The notes: a model not told the origin generated them from the sequence alone. 26,189 bases of DNA from Melioribacteraceae bacterium (GCA_015486905.1 WFQV01000458.1:1-26189); one strand, 5' to 3'. Shown: positions 8,421 through 16,140, counted from the first letter of the stretch. Numbers and translations: made by a program.

Positions 8421-8576
8421 GGTTTTTGGTTTTACAAGAACCAACTTGAACCCCTTCAGTATAACTTTTCCCATTTTCAACTTTCAACCAATAATAAGAC
8501 TAACCTCTATCGTATTACCTCTTGCGTCTTACTTTTGTCCATTGCGAGAGTGATAGAATTTGCATAATTTAATGAA

Positions 8577-8620
8577 GGCGGACCTGTCGCGCCGAATCCC
8601 GACTTGTCGGGAGAAGGCGG
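8577..8620. repeat. GTCGCGCC palindromic module
   Basis: It reads GCGGACCTGTCGCGCCGAAT followed by CCCGAC-TT-GTCGGG (8598-8611) and GAGAAGGCGGA. The same palindrome and flanks occur at 15984-16023. Confidence 0.8.
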
Positions 8621-8904
8621 ATTTCTTGTTTCTTCTTTCCGATTTTAAACCAGCACCCTTGAATCGTTGAAAATTATTACAATATTTGACAAGTATGAAA
8701 AATTGGATTAACTTTAAATAATAGGATATTAAAGAAATCACAAACAGTTGTACATTATTTAATTTACTTAAATGAACAGTTATTAGCCACGTGGTTGGGA
8801 AAAATAAAAAATAGTAAAAAATTATTTCAATGTAATTAAAAAACAATCATATGAAACATACATGACTAAGTTTAAGACACCCAAGTGAATGATATTATTT
8901 ATGA

Positions 8905-8926
8905 ACCTGCCTGCCGGTAGGCAGGT
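8905..8926. repeat. ACCTGCCT...AGGCAGGT palindrome
   Basis: ACCTGCCT (8905-8912) is the reverse complement of AGGCAGGT (8919-8926), with GCCGGT between. A perfect 20-bp relative is at 15470-15489. Confidence 0.8.
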
Positions 8927-8959
8927 GATAAATGCGTGAGGAGTAGATTGATTGCATAG

Positions 8960-8996
8960 TTGGATGGCTGGATGATTGGATGGTTGGATGGATGAT
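8960..8996 (+). repeat. TTGGATGG-type minisatellite
   Basis: Imperfect units of TGGATGGT / TGGATGAT. This is the reverse complement of the strings at 8381-8420 and 15943-15985. Confidence 0.8.
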
Positions 8997-9114
8997 TGTT
9001 CTGTTATTTTTTGTTTAGAGGTTGAGGTTAGGGTTGAGACTTGTTACAGATTACCGAAAAACAAAGCGTACAAAATAATTTTAACAAAGCTCTACATGAG
9101 TAACATTTCATTAA

Positions 9115-9134
9115 CCCCGAGCTTCAGCTCGGGG
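9115..9134. repeat. constant-loop hairpin, TTCA loop
   Basis: CCCCGAGC (9115-9122) pairs perfectly with GCTCGGGG (9127-9134) around TTCA. It is preceded by CATTAA (9109-9114), the same flank that opens the array at 15671. Confidence 0.85.
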
Positions 9135-9146
9135 GTATGACGAGAG

Positions 9147-9164
9147 AAAACACTAAAGTGTTTT
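9147..9164. repeat. constant-loop hairpin, TAAA loop
   Basis: AAAACAC (9147-9153) pairs perfectly with GTGTTTT (9158-9164) around TAAA. It lies 12 bp after the previous hairpin. Confidence 0.75.
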
Positions 9165-9235
9165 GGCGCGATTTTTGGTTTTGCTCGTTTGGGGAAGATA
9201 AAAATCGTGACAAAACTTCGTAGGGAAATAATCAT

Positions 9236-9703
9236 ATGAAAAAAATTTTGACATATTTATTTTTAATACTTTTTGTACAACTTTCCTATTCACAACAAAT
9301 TCAAATGCCCCAAATAACGATCGATGCAATTTATTTAGGACGTGGTAAGAAAATAAGTCCGATTGAATATTATTCGCATTACTTTATTATTAATGAGGGT
9401 TACAAATACAAAATTAGAGTAAGAATGAATTTTCCCAAAGATTACATCCCGAACTTTTTACAATACGGAATTGTTTGCATCTTGCCCGATTTCAAAGTTA
9501 AAAAGTTAAATTTAAACCCTAAAAATATACTGCAATATTCGCCAAAAGAATTTGATTATACGTTCCGGTTAAAAGTCATCAATAACGGCTGGTTACGAAT
9601 ATTCGTCGCACAAAAAAACGATTTTTACAAAGACACCGACGTTCGTTTCTACGATAGCACAAGCAACAAGGCGAACATTTTTTTGTCTACCGTGTTAAAA
9701 TAA
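9236..9703 (+). CDS. small exported hypothetical protein
   Basis: The 155-residue protein starts with a signal peptide (KKILTYLFLILFVQLSYSQQ), which predicts export. The remainder is rich in beta-forming and aromatic residues (YYSHYFIINEGYKYKIRVRM, FDYTFRLKVINNGWLRIFVA). No family was recognised and no sorting domain is present, so it may be periplasmic. The ATG has an AGGGA motif about 9 bp upstream. The gene is preceded by repeat island 1 and followed by 270 bp before the delta-60 gene, so it is probably a single-gene unit. Its very AT-rich codon use fits a lightly constrained accessory gene. Confidence 0.7.
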   Translation: MKKILTYLFLILFVQLSYSQQIQMPQITIDAIYLGRGKKISPIEYYSHYFIINEGYKYKIRVRMNFPKDYIPNFLQYGIVCILPDFKVKKLNLNPKNILQYSPKEFDYTFRLKVINNGWLRIFVAQKNDFYKDTDVRFYDSTSNKANIFLSTVLK

Positions 9704-9899
9704 TTGCACCATTTAAAAATTTTGCTACAGTTTCAAATTACCGTTTTAACACATTACATAAAGATTAAATTCCACAAAACGAAATTTTGAGTTACCCCAT
9801 TTTTATTTTTCAGTTATTTCAAAGATGATTCAAATCACAGTTTGGATTTTTAATATTGCTTAAATTTTTACAATTTAATAAGAAATAAAATGTGATTTC

Positions 9900-9923
9900 T
9901 TGACAGAAATTTGACATTTGACA
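9900..9923 (+). promoter_or_regulatory. cluster of three TTGACA hexamers
   Basis: TTGACA occurs at 9900-9905, 9911-9916 and 9918-9923, some 50-75 bp upstream of the delta-60 gene start. The hexamer equals the sigma-70 -35 consensus, but no convincing -10 box lies 16-18 bp downstream of any copy. It may be a promoter or regulator site, or chance. Confidence 0.2.
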
Positions 9924-9963
9924 AATAAAAAATGAAAATCGGAAAAAAGCTCACAATTTATTC

Positions 9964-9967
9964 GAGG
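9964..9967 (+). promoter_or_regulatory. Shine-Dalgarno deciding the start of the delta-60 gene
   Basis: GAGG lies 6 bp upstream of the ATG at 9974, which opens directly into a signal peptide. The earlier in-frame ATG at 9932 has no such site. Confidence 0.7.
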
Positions 9968-9973
9968 CAAGTC

Positions 9974-12900
9974 ATGAAAAAATTATTTGTTCTTTTAATG
10001 TTCATCTTTTCGGTTTCAAGCCTAATTTCGGCTCAAGACCTAAAAACCACTTGGGGGTTTGACGGCTGGGTTGCAACAATAAAACCCTACGGAAATTATG
10101 TTTACGTAGGAGGTAATTTTAAATACTACGGTCCCACAACGGGTCACGCGGCATTGATTACAAAAAGCGAAACAACTCCGGACATGAATTTCCCGATAGT
10201 TAACGGAGTAATTAAAGTTTGCATTCCCGACGGCAACGGCGGGTGGTACATCGGCGGTAAATTTACAAAAGTCGGGGATTCCGTAAGAAATTATTTAGCC
10301 CAAATTAATGCCGGCGGTACTATCTCCGATTGGAATCCCGACCCCAACGGAGAAATTGAAAGGATTGCCATTGGCGGAGATTACGTTTACGTCTCAGGTT
10401 ACTTTACATCAATCGGAGGGCAGCAAAGGCATTACCTTGCAAAGTTGAATAAGACGGACGGTTCGGCTGTCTTAGGTTGGGACCCCGAACCGAATGATAT
10501 AGTCTTTGCTATTGCTCCGGCCGGTAACTATATTTACTTAGGCGGAAGGTTTAATAACATTGCCGGAAGCCACCGTCCTTTTTTGGTAAAGTTAAAAACC
10601 TCCGATGGAAGCCTGGTTACGGAATGGTATCCCATACCGGATAATGTTGTACGCACAGTTGCTATTTCCGGCAGTAACATTTACGTCGGCGGTGATTTCA
10701 CCTCCTTTTGGGGAATAGGTGCTTGGTATTATGCGGCAAGGTTGAACGACACCACCGGCGGAGTAGGCGGAGAACATTTCTGGCGTCCCACGCCGAACAA
10801 TAGAGTTACAAAAATTGTGCTCGATGGCGGGCATATATTTTTAGCCGGTGAGTTTACACAAATTGGAATCGATTCAGTAATGCCAAGGCAATTCCTCGCT
10901 GAAGTCGGAACCGATGTCGGAAAGACAAGTTTGATTTGGCAACCTAACCCAAATAATTTCATCGAGGATATTACCGCATCAGATAATCAACTTTACGTGG
11001 TAGGACAGTTCACCGAAATAGGCGGAAAGAAAATAAACCACGTAGCAAGGATTGACGAATCCTACGGTTCACCCGATGAATCCTGGATACCCAATTCGAA
11101 TAGTACCGTTTATGCAATTGCTTTCAACGGAGACAAAGTTTTACTCGGCGGAGGTTTCTCCAGCGTGGGAGGAATTTCAATAAAAAATCTCGCGCGCTTA
11201 AACAAAGATGATTTTACTTTGGACAAAGGCTGGATGCCTTCACCGGACGGCTCGGTGGGGAGCATAGCAATTAACAAAAACAATGTTTACATTGCCGGCT
11301 ATTTCACGCACATTAAAAACGACAACGCAATTAATGTTGCAAAGTTAAATAAGACGGACGGTTCTGCGGATGCTAACTGGTTCCCCTATCCAAACGGCAG
11401 TGTTAATTGCATTGCTTTACAAAGCGATACTTTAATAGCCGGCGGTTCTTTTACAAACATCGGCGGAGCGGATAGGGACCACATTGCTATGCTTAATAAT
11501 TCGAACGGCGGGGCTTTAGATTGGAGCCCCAGTATTTCACAAGGACTTGAACTTGGAGATATTAGTACAATTGCAATAAACGGCGGCTACGTTTACGCTG
11601 CCGGAAGATTTTACAATCAAGACCGTACAACCGTTTTAAATTACTTTCGAAAAATTTCAATTAAAGACGGAACGGAAGACCAGAATTGGCTACCTCATCC
11701 CAATGGAATTGTTAATTCAATTCACATTAATAAAAATAATATCTTCATTGGGGGGGATTTTACTTACATCGGTGGTCAACAAATCAAATACCTTGCAAAA
11801 TTAGACCTTGCCAGCGGAGCGGTATATCCGAATTGGGACCCCGAACCGGATAAACGGGTTGCAGTTGTAACTTCGGATAACGAATATGTTTACGCTGGCG
11901 GGGACTTTGAAAACATAGGATGGAAACCCATTAAATATCTTGCAAGGTTAAGTTACAAATACGGCACCGTTGATGAAAACTGGAATCCGGTACCGGAAAC
12001 AACAACAATATTTGACGTGGATATTTCAACCATTGCTCTCTCAAAGGAGAAAATAATGGTTGGCGGAATGTTTAATTATATCGCGCAAAATATGGTTAAC
12101 AACTTCGTTGTTCTAATCGACAATTCCTACTACACGCGTGTACCTGCAGCCCCGGCAAATTTGAATGTCATTGCTTCCGACCACATGGTGCTTTTGCGTT
12201 GGAGACAAAACTTGGAAAGCGATGTAATAAAATACAATATCTATTCTTCAACAGATACCACTAAAGGTTACAATTTAATTTCAAGCGTACCAGCTCCCGA
12301 TACTCTTTATTTGGTTAAAGGATTGAAAAACGGAACAGAGTACTTTTTCAGAGTTACTGCAGAAGATGCCGACGGTAACGAAAGCGATGCCTCTAAAACA
12401 GCTTCAACCGTTCCGAACCTTGTAGCAGGCGGTTTGATCGCTTATTACCCATTTACTCATGGTAGCGCAGCGGATTCCAGCGGGAACGGCAACAACGGCA
12501 TAATGCACGGAGTATCTCCCACAACGGACAGATTCGGAAAAGACAGCTCTGCATTTTATTTCGACGGGAACAGCGCTTACATCGATTGCGGGAAAGACAC
12601 TTCGCTTAATGCCAAATACGGCTTAACTATTACCGGTTGGATTTACTTACCCGAGAATCACTCTGCGCCGGTAGTTTCGAAATCAGGCTTATCCAGTGGC
12701 TATTCTGTTTACATTGAAAATAATCAACTGGAAATGAGCCTCGACCAAACAATCGTCGATTCCACTTCCGTTCCTATTAAACAGTGGGTTTTCTTTGCAG
12801 TTACTTTTCTGCCCGGAAGGGAAGAATTTTACATTAATGGTGACTTTGCCAAAAAACAAGTAATGCCGTTTACCAAACTGGATTCTTCTTCCTACAGGCT

Positions 12901-13945
12901 CTACATTGGATTTTCGGATTTTGAGTCGAATATAAGGAAACATTTCAAAGGCAAAATTGACAACATCCGCATTTACAACAGAGCATTGGCTTCTTACGAA
13001 ATAGAAGAATTACGAAATGCCGGCGGCTGGCAGGGGATAATTCCCTCCCGCCCCCGGAATTTACATTGTGTAAGTCGTGACGTAACCGGCACAAGAATTA
13101 ACTGGTCGCCGAACAGTGAAACAAATATTACAAAATACAATATCTATTCTACTATTTACTTGCCGGACGGATTCGAATACATCGGGGAAAAAAGCACACC
13201 GGATACCTCCTTCTTTGATTACATTACCGACCCGGCAATGCTCCCGCATTATTACAAAGTAACAGCTGTAAGCAATGACGGCAGAGAAAGCAATTTTTCC
13301 GACACTATTGTTGTACAACCACCGGCTGACTTATCGGCACCGACAGCAGTCTATCCGCTTGGGACTACTTCATTGGAAGATACGCTTAGTACCGTTCCCT
13401 TTATGTGGGAAAAAACGCTTTACACCGACTATTACAGATTACAAGTAGCAAAGGATGCACAATTCGATTCTCTGTCGGTCGATACTTTAACCGCTACGGA
13501 TACTACAATACTAAGTGTACACTTGCCTCTCCCCCTTAAACCGTTCTACTGGAAAGTGCGGGCGGAAAACGCTTGTCGGGTTGGACCTTGGAGCACACCG
13601 GTTTATGTGGACTGGATTACTTCCGTAAAGGAATCAGCGCCTATTCCCAAAAAATATTTCCTCGCACAGAACTACCCGAATCCCTTCGGCGATGCCTCGC
13701 AATCGGTAAATTCGGTTACGACAATAAAATTCGGCATCCCTGCTTTAAGCAAAGGTGAAAGATTTGTTACTTTGAAAGTTTACGATATTCTGGGTAGAAA
13801 AGTTGCTACATTGGTAAATGCAGTGAAATCACCTGGATTTTATTCCGTTAATTTCAATGCCTCAGAACTTTCTTCGGGAATTTATTTCTACCGTTTGCAA
13901 AGCGGTAATTTTGTAATAACAAAGAAAATGATTTTAATGAAATAA
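9974..13945 (+). CDS. delta-60 repeat propeller, FN3, LamG and T9SS sorting domain protein
   Basis: With the chosen ATG the protein has 1323 residues and a signal peptide (KKLFVLLMFIFSVSSLISAQ). Residues about 25-720 are a run of roughly a dozen repeats of the delta-60 (DUF5122-like) type, with the pattern YVGGxFTxIGG, LAKLNxxDG, then WxPxPN. Next come an FN3 domain (about 724-815), a LamG/concanavalin-like domain (about 820-1015; SSGNGNNG, ALTITGWIYL-like core, KIDNIRIYNRAL), a second FN3 (1022-1110), a third FN3-like domain (1119-1212) and a type A sorting domain from about 1226 (LAQNYPNPF, VYDILGRKV, SSGIYFYRL, KKMILMK). It is expected at the cell surface or released, probably binding glycans or other polymers; no catalytic residues are apparent. 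A perfect inverted-repeat terminator follows. Confidence 0.93.
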   Translation: MKKLFVLLMFIFSVSSLISAQDLKTTWGFDGWVATIKPYGNYVYVGGNFKYYGPTTGHAALITKSETTPDMNFPIVNGVIKVCIPDGNGGWYIGGKFTKVGDSVRNYLAQINAGGTISDWNPDPNGEIERIAIGGDYVYVSGYFTSIGGQQRHYLAKLNKTDGSAVLGWDPEPNDIVFAIAPAGNYIYLGGRFNNIAGSHRPFLVKLKTSDGSLVTEWYPIPDNVVRTVAISGSNIYVGGDFTSFWGIGAWYYAARLNDTTGGVGGEHFWRPTPNNRVTKIVLDGGHIFLAGEFTQIGIDSVMPRQFLAEVGTDVGKTSLIWQPNPNNFIEDITASDNQLYVVGQFTEIGGKKINHVARIDESYGSPDESWIPNSNSTVYAIAFNGDKVLLGGGFSSVGGISIKNLARLNKDDFTLDKGWMPSPDGSVGSIAINKNNVYIAGYFTHIKNDNAINVAKLNKTDGSADANWFPYPNGSVNCIALQSDTLIAGGSFTNIGGADRDHIAMLNNSNGGALDWSPSISQGLELGDISTIAINGGYVYAAGRFYNQDRTTVLNYFRKISIKDGTEDQNWLPHPNGIVNSIHINKNNIFIGGDFTYIGGQQIKYLAKLDLASGAVYPNWDPEPDKRVAVVTSDNEYVYAGGDFENIGWKPIKYLARLSYKYGTVDENWNPVPETTTIFDVDISTIALSKEKIMVGGMFNYIAQNMVNNFVVLIDNSYYTRVPAAPANLNVIASDHMVLLRWRQNLESDVIKYNIYSSTDTTKGYNLISSVPAPDTLYLVKGLKNGTEYFFRVTAEDADGNESDASKTASTVPNLVAGGLIAYYPFTHGSAADSSGNGNNGIMHGVSPTTDRFGKDSSAFYFDGNSAYIDCGKDTSLNAKYGLTITGWIYLPENHSAPVVSKSGLSSGYSVYIENNQLEMSLDQTIVDSTSVPIKQWVFFAVTFLPGREEFYINGDFAKKQVMPFTKLDSSSYRLYIGFSDFESNIRKHFKGKIDNIRIYNRALASYEIEELRNAGGWQGIIPSRPRNLHCVSRDVTGTRINWSPNSETNITKYNIYSTIYLPDGFEYIGEKSTPDTSFFDYITDPAMLPHYYKVTAVSNDGRESNFSDTIVVQPPADLSAPTAVYPLGTTSLEDTLSTVPFMWEKTLYTDYYRLQVAKDAQFDSLSVDTLTATDTTILSVHLPLPLKPFYWKVRAENACRVGPWSTPVYVDWITSVKESAPIPKKYFLAQNYPNPFGDASQSVNSVTTIKFGIPALSKGERFVTLKVYDILGRKVATLVNAVKSPGFYSVNFNASELSSGIYFYRLQSGNFVITKKMILMK

Positions 13946-13978
13946 TTTTAAGCAGAATCATCTCTCCGAAGTGTATTT

Positions 13979-14012
13979 AAACCCCCGTGATTTTAACTCC
14001 CACGGGGGTTTT
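13979..14012. terminator. bidirectional terminator between convergent genes
   Basis: AAACCCCCGTG (13979-13989) pairs perfectly over 11 bp with CACGGGGGTTT (14001-14011), with an 11-nt loop. Short T or A runs flank both sides. It separates the convergent delta-60 gene and the SUMF1-like gene. Confidence 0.88.
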
Positions 14013-14028
14013 GATTCTGTACAAAAAG

Positions 14029-14934
14029 TTACTTTGATTCTGAAAGTTTAACTAATTTTTTACTCACAGACTTCACACACCGGAAACCCCTATGGTAGCT
14101 GAACGATTTGGGATTAACGCCATGTCTGTTAGGGATGCGAATGAACACTGCATTCGGAGATTCCCATTCGCCTCCGCGAACCACCCGTAAACCTTTGTTG
14201 AAATTTTCATTTTTTGATTTGTTACCCGGATACGGTTTGTAAATATCCTGACACCATTCGCTAACGTTACCAATCATATCGTAAAGTCCGAAGCCATTAG
14301 GCTTGTAACTTCCCACAGCTTTTGTCCCTATTTTTCTTAGTCCTAATAAACGCCAAACACCTGCGAAGAACGACTCGCCTTGACTTCGGTAATTTGCTTT
14401 TGCGGGATCGGGCTTGTTGCCCCACCAGAACCATTTAAAATTTGTTCCGCCCTTTGCAGCATATTCCCATTCAGCTTCGGTAGGCAAACGCTTACCCATC
14501 CATTTTGCAAAAGCGTTTGCGTCGTTCCACGTTACGTTAACCACAGGATGATTCATCCTCTCGGGGGTAGCATATTTTTCCCACTCCCCTTCCGCCTTGT
14601 AATCGGTTGCTTCAACAAATTTTTTAAATTGTTCGTTTGTTACTTCGTAAGCATCAATGTAGAACGAATCCAAATGAACCATGTGCTTTGGTGTTTCGTC
14701 GGAAAACCACCAAAGAGCATGTCCCAAATTCATGTGCGGCACATCTTCACCCATTTTTGCTAATTCAGGCATATCGGTGCTGTCGCAGCCCATTTGAAAA
14801 GTGACGGCGGGAATTAATACCATTTTGCCAAGTTTGTTTTCATTCAAACTTTTTAGTTGACTATTACTCTGAGCAAATAACTGAAAAGTAATGGAAATGA
14901 TAAACAGCAAAGCAACTCTTGTTTTTCTCACCAT
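14029..14934 (-). CDS. exported SUMF1/FGE-sulfatase-domain protein, catalytic cysteines absent
   Basis: The 301-residue protein has a signal peptide (about residues 1-22, VALLFIISITFQLFA then Q) and then a full-length SUMF1 (formylglycine-generating enzyme-like) fold. Landmarks are LIPAVTFQMG, DAYEVTNEQFKKFVEAT, HPVVNVTWNDANAFAKWMGK, RLPTEAEWEYAAKGG, GLYDMIGNVSEWCQD, VVRGGEW and HRGFRCV. True FGE enzymes have a cysteine pair between the GGSW-type and GFRC motifs (human C336/C341). The corresponding stretch here, ESPNAVFIRIPNRHG, has none, so sulfatase activation is unlikely. Related non-FGE members act as binding or structural modules or, as in EgtB and PvdO, in other chemistry; its role is unknown. 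The ATG has a GAGGAAATA leader. It faces the delta-60 gene across a shared terminator. Confidence 0.92.
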   Translation of the reverse strand: MVRKTRVALLFIISITFQLFAQSNSQLKSLNENKLGKMVLIPAVTFQMGCDSTDMPELAKMGEDVPHMNLGHALWWFSDETPKHMVHLDSFYIDAYEVTNEQFKKFVEATDYKAEGEWEKYATPERMNHPVVNVTWNDANAFAKWMGKRLPTEAEWEYAAKGGTNFKWFWWGNKPDPAKANYRSQGESFFAGVWRLLGLRKIGTKAVGSYKPNGFGLYDMIGNVSEWCQDIYKPYPGNKSKNENFNKGLRVVRGGEWESPNAVFIRIPNRHGVNPKSFSYHRGFRCVKSVSKKLVKLSESK

Positions 14935-14973
14935 TATTTCCTCGAAATATTTTACTATTCGATATTTTTAGCT

Positions 14974-14986
14974 CCGCTCGTAGCGG
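14974..14986. repeat. hairpin CCGCT-CGT-AGCGG
   Basis: A perfect 5-bp stem with a CGT loop, lying 40 bp upstream of the SUMF1-like start, in its presumed leader. It could be part of an interspersed repeat or a leader hairpin. Confidence 0.4.
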
Positions 14987-15217
14987 TGTGTCCTCTGGAA
15001 TTTCTTCCGCTTTATTTTTTAGCTATAACTTATTTACAAATATAAAATATTCTTGAAAAAATAAAAATTCAAAAAAGGTCAAAATTAGGTACAAGTTTAA
15101 TTTTGGTGTCAAAAAATTTAGCTTGTCTTCCCTTTTTGAAAATTTTGTCACAACTTTTACTTGTCCCACCAACGGCGGGTAAAATCTCGCCAAAACTTCT
15201 TTGTTGTTTTTATTCGT

Positions 15218-15324
15218 CACACCTACGGGTTGAAACCCGTAGCTAATTAGTTGGCCTATGCCAAGGCGGGGTAAACTCCGCTGGTGCTAAGAAATATTTT
15301 GTTTTTTCGTGGTTGTCCTAAAAG
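15218..15324. repeat. island repeat, copy B
   Basis: The ungapped counterpart of 8101-8207. Its 5' end holds a perfect hairpin, CTACGGGT-TGAA-ACCCGTAG (15223-15242), whereas copy A has a degenerate version. Confidence 0.85.
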
Positions 15325-15469
15325 CACTGTTCAGTCATTACAAAAAGCTCCGCAAAATGTGGGGAAAAGGTCAATCCGTGTAATATTGTTTTTAAGCATT
15401 TTGTCGGATTGCTCGCTTTTCTTATTTTTTCCAACCCACCCTTTCCATCCCTTCCCGACCTGCCTGCCG

Positions 15470-15489
15470 CCTGCCTGCCGGCAGGCAGG
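15470..15489. repeat. perfect 20-bp palindrome CCTGCCTGCC/GGCAGGCAGG
   Basis: CCTGCCTGCC (15470-15479) is followed immediately by its reverse complement. A partial direct duplicate, ACCTGCCTGCCG, precedes it at 15458-15469. Translated, it gives the peptide PACRQAGG, which is often seen in spurious repeat-derived proteins. Confidence 0.85.
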
Positions 15490-15526
15490 AGGGAGGGCTG
15501 ACTCTTTGTGTGTTTTGATAACCTCT

Positions 15527-15544
15527 CCCCGCAAAATGCTGGGG
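15527..15544. repeat. hairpin with GCA-AAA-TGC core
   Basis: CCCCGCA (15527-15533) pairs with TGC plus GGGG (15537-15544) around AAA, with one bulged T. Similar cores occur at 15350-15362 (CCGCA-AAA-TGTGG) and 16032-16046 (TCCGCA-AA-TGC, bulged T, GGA). Confidence 0.55.
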
Positions 15545-15670
15545 ATCGAATGTTTGTAGAAAAAAATTTGGAAAAACAAAAACGATGCTGAATGTTTAGA
15601 AGTGAATATTTCAATCCTTTTTAGAGAGCTGGTTGGGTAGGCAAGTTGCCACGCTCCAACACAATTATTT

Positions 15671-15841
15671 CATTAACCAACAGCTTCAGCTGTTGGGAAG
15701 CATAGTAAAGGAAAAAATCCGTAACCTGTTTACAGGTTTTAAAGTAGCATACTTTTACATGATGATGGGAAAACCAGTGAACTGGTTAACAATGTTTTAG
15801 GTCTATCAGCCAAGCCCCACGACTGAAGTCATGGGTTAATG
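15671..15841. repeat. hairpin array bounded by CATTAACC/GGTTAATG inverted repeats
   Basis: The 171-bp unit begins CATTAACC (15671-15678) and ends GGTTAATG (15834-15841), exact reverse complements. Inside are: CCAACAGC-TTCA-GCTGTTGG (15677-15696), AACCTG-TTTA-CAGGTT (15723-15738), AAAGTA-GCA-TACTTT (15741-15755), AACCAG-TGAA-CTGGTT (15772-15787) and CCCACGAC-TGAA-GTCATGGG (15816-15835, one mismatch). Four loops are TTCA, TTTA, TGAA and TGAA. No ORF covers it. It could be a non-autonomous mobile element or a structured RNA. Confidence 0.75.
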
Positions 15842-15942
15842 ACATGAAGATTTCGGTTGTAATGAATAGTTGGGTTTTGTTTAAATGCCAATCGTTGTAA
15901 ATGAAATTAGCAACCCCAACACTCCTTTGACCATTCACAATT

Positions 15943-15985
15943 CACCATCCAATTATCCAACCATCCAGTCATCCATTTATCCAAC
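15943..15985 (+). repeat. CCATCC-type minisatellite
   Basis: Imperfect units of ATCCAACCATCCA, similar to 8381-8420 and in the same position relative to the following GTCGCGCC modules. Confidence 0.75.
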
Positions 15986-16140
15986 TTGTCGCGCCGTAGC
16001 CCGACTTGTCGGGAGAAGTCGGACCTGTTGTGCCGTAGTCTTCCGCAAATGCTGGATAGCGCAGACGAAGGCGGACCTGTCTAGCGTCTTACCTCTTGCT
16101 TGTCACGACGTAGTCAAGCGAAGTGCAGACGAAGGCGGGC
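15984..16140. repeat. tandem GTCGCGCC palindromic modules
   Basis: Three consecutive modules begin ACTTGTCGCGCCGTAG (15984), ACCTGTTGTGCCGTAG (16023) and CTTGTCACGACGTAG (16099), and end GAAGTCGGAC, GAAGGCGGAC and GAAGGCGGGC. Each encloses a variable stem, the first being CCCGAC-TT-GTCGGG (16000-16013), identical to 8598-8611. Confidence 0.75.

Larger units (their letters stand above)
7934..9235. other. gene-free repeat island 1
   Basis: About 1.3 kb without a convincing gene. After the terminator it holds, in order: the 107-bp island repeat (8101-8207), a palindrome at 8356-8370, a CCATCC-type minisatellite, palindromic modules with GTCGCGCC, a CGATTTTAAACC end motif (about 8640), an AT-rich stretch (8660-8900) with nothing recognised, a CCTGCC palindrome, a minisatellite on the other strand and two constant-loop hairpins. 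Open frames here translate the repeats and are judged spurious. Confidence 0.8.

Noticed and set aside
8271..8846. Overlapping open frames of about 100 codons on both strands in repeat island 1
   Set aside because: They translate the palindromic modules and minisatellite, have no ribosome sites and no protein-like composition.
8381..8996. Repeated TGGATG/CCATCC strings as a CRISPR array
   Set aside because: There are no regular direct repeats of 25-40 bp with unique spacers and no cas genes; they are imperfect short-unit repeats.
14380..14763. 127-codon plus-strand frame opposite the SUMF1-like gene
   Set aside because: It is an antisense shadow; the minus strand has all the family motifs.
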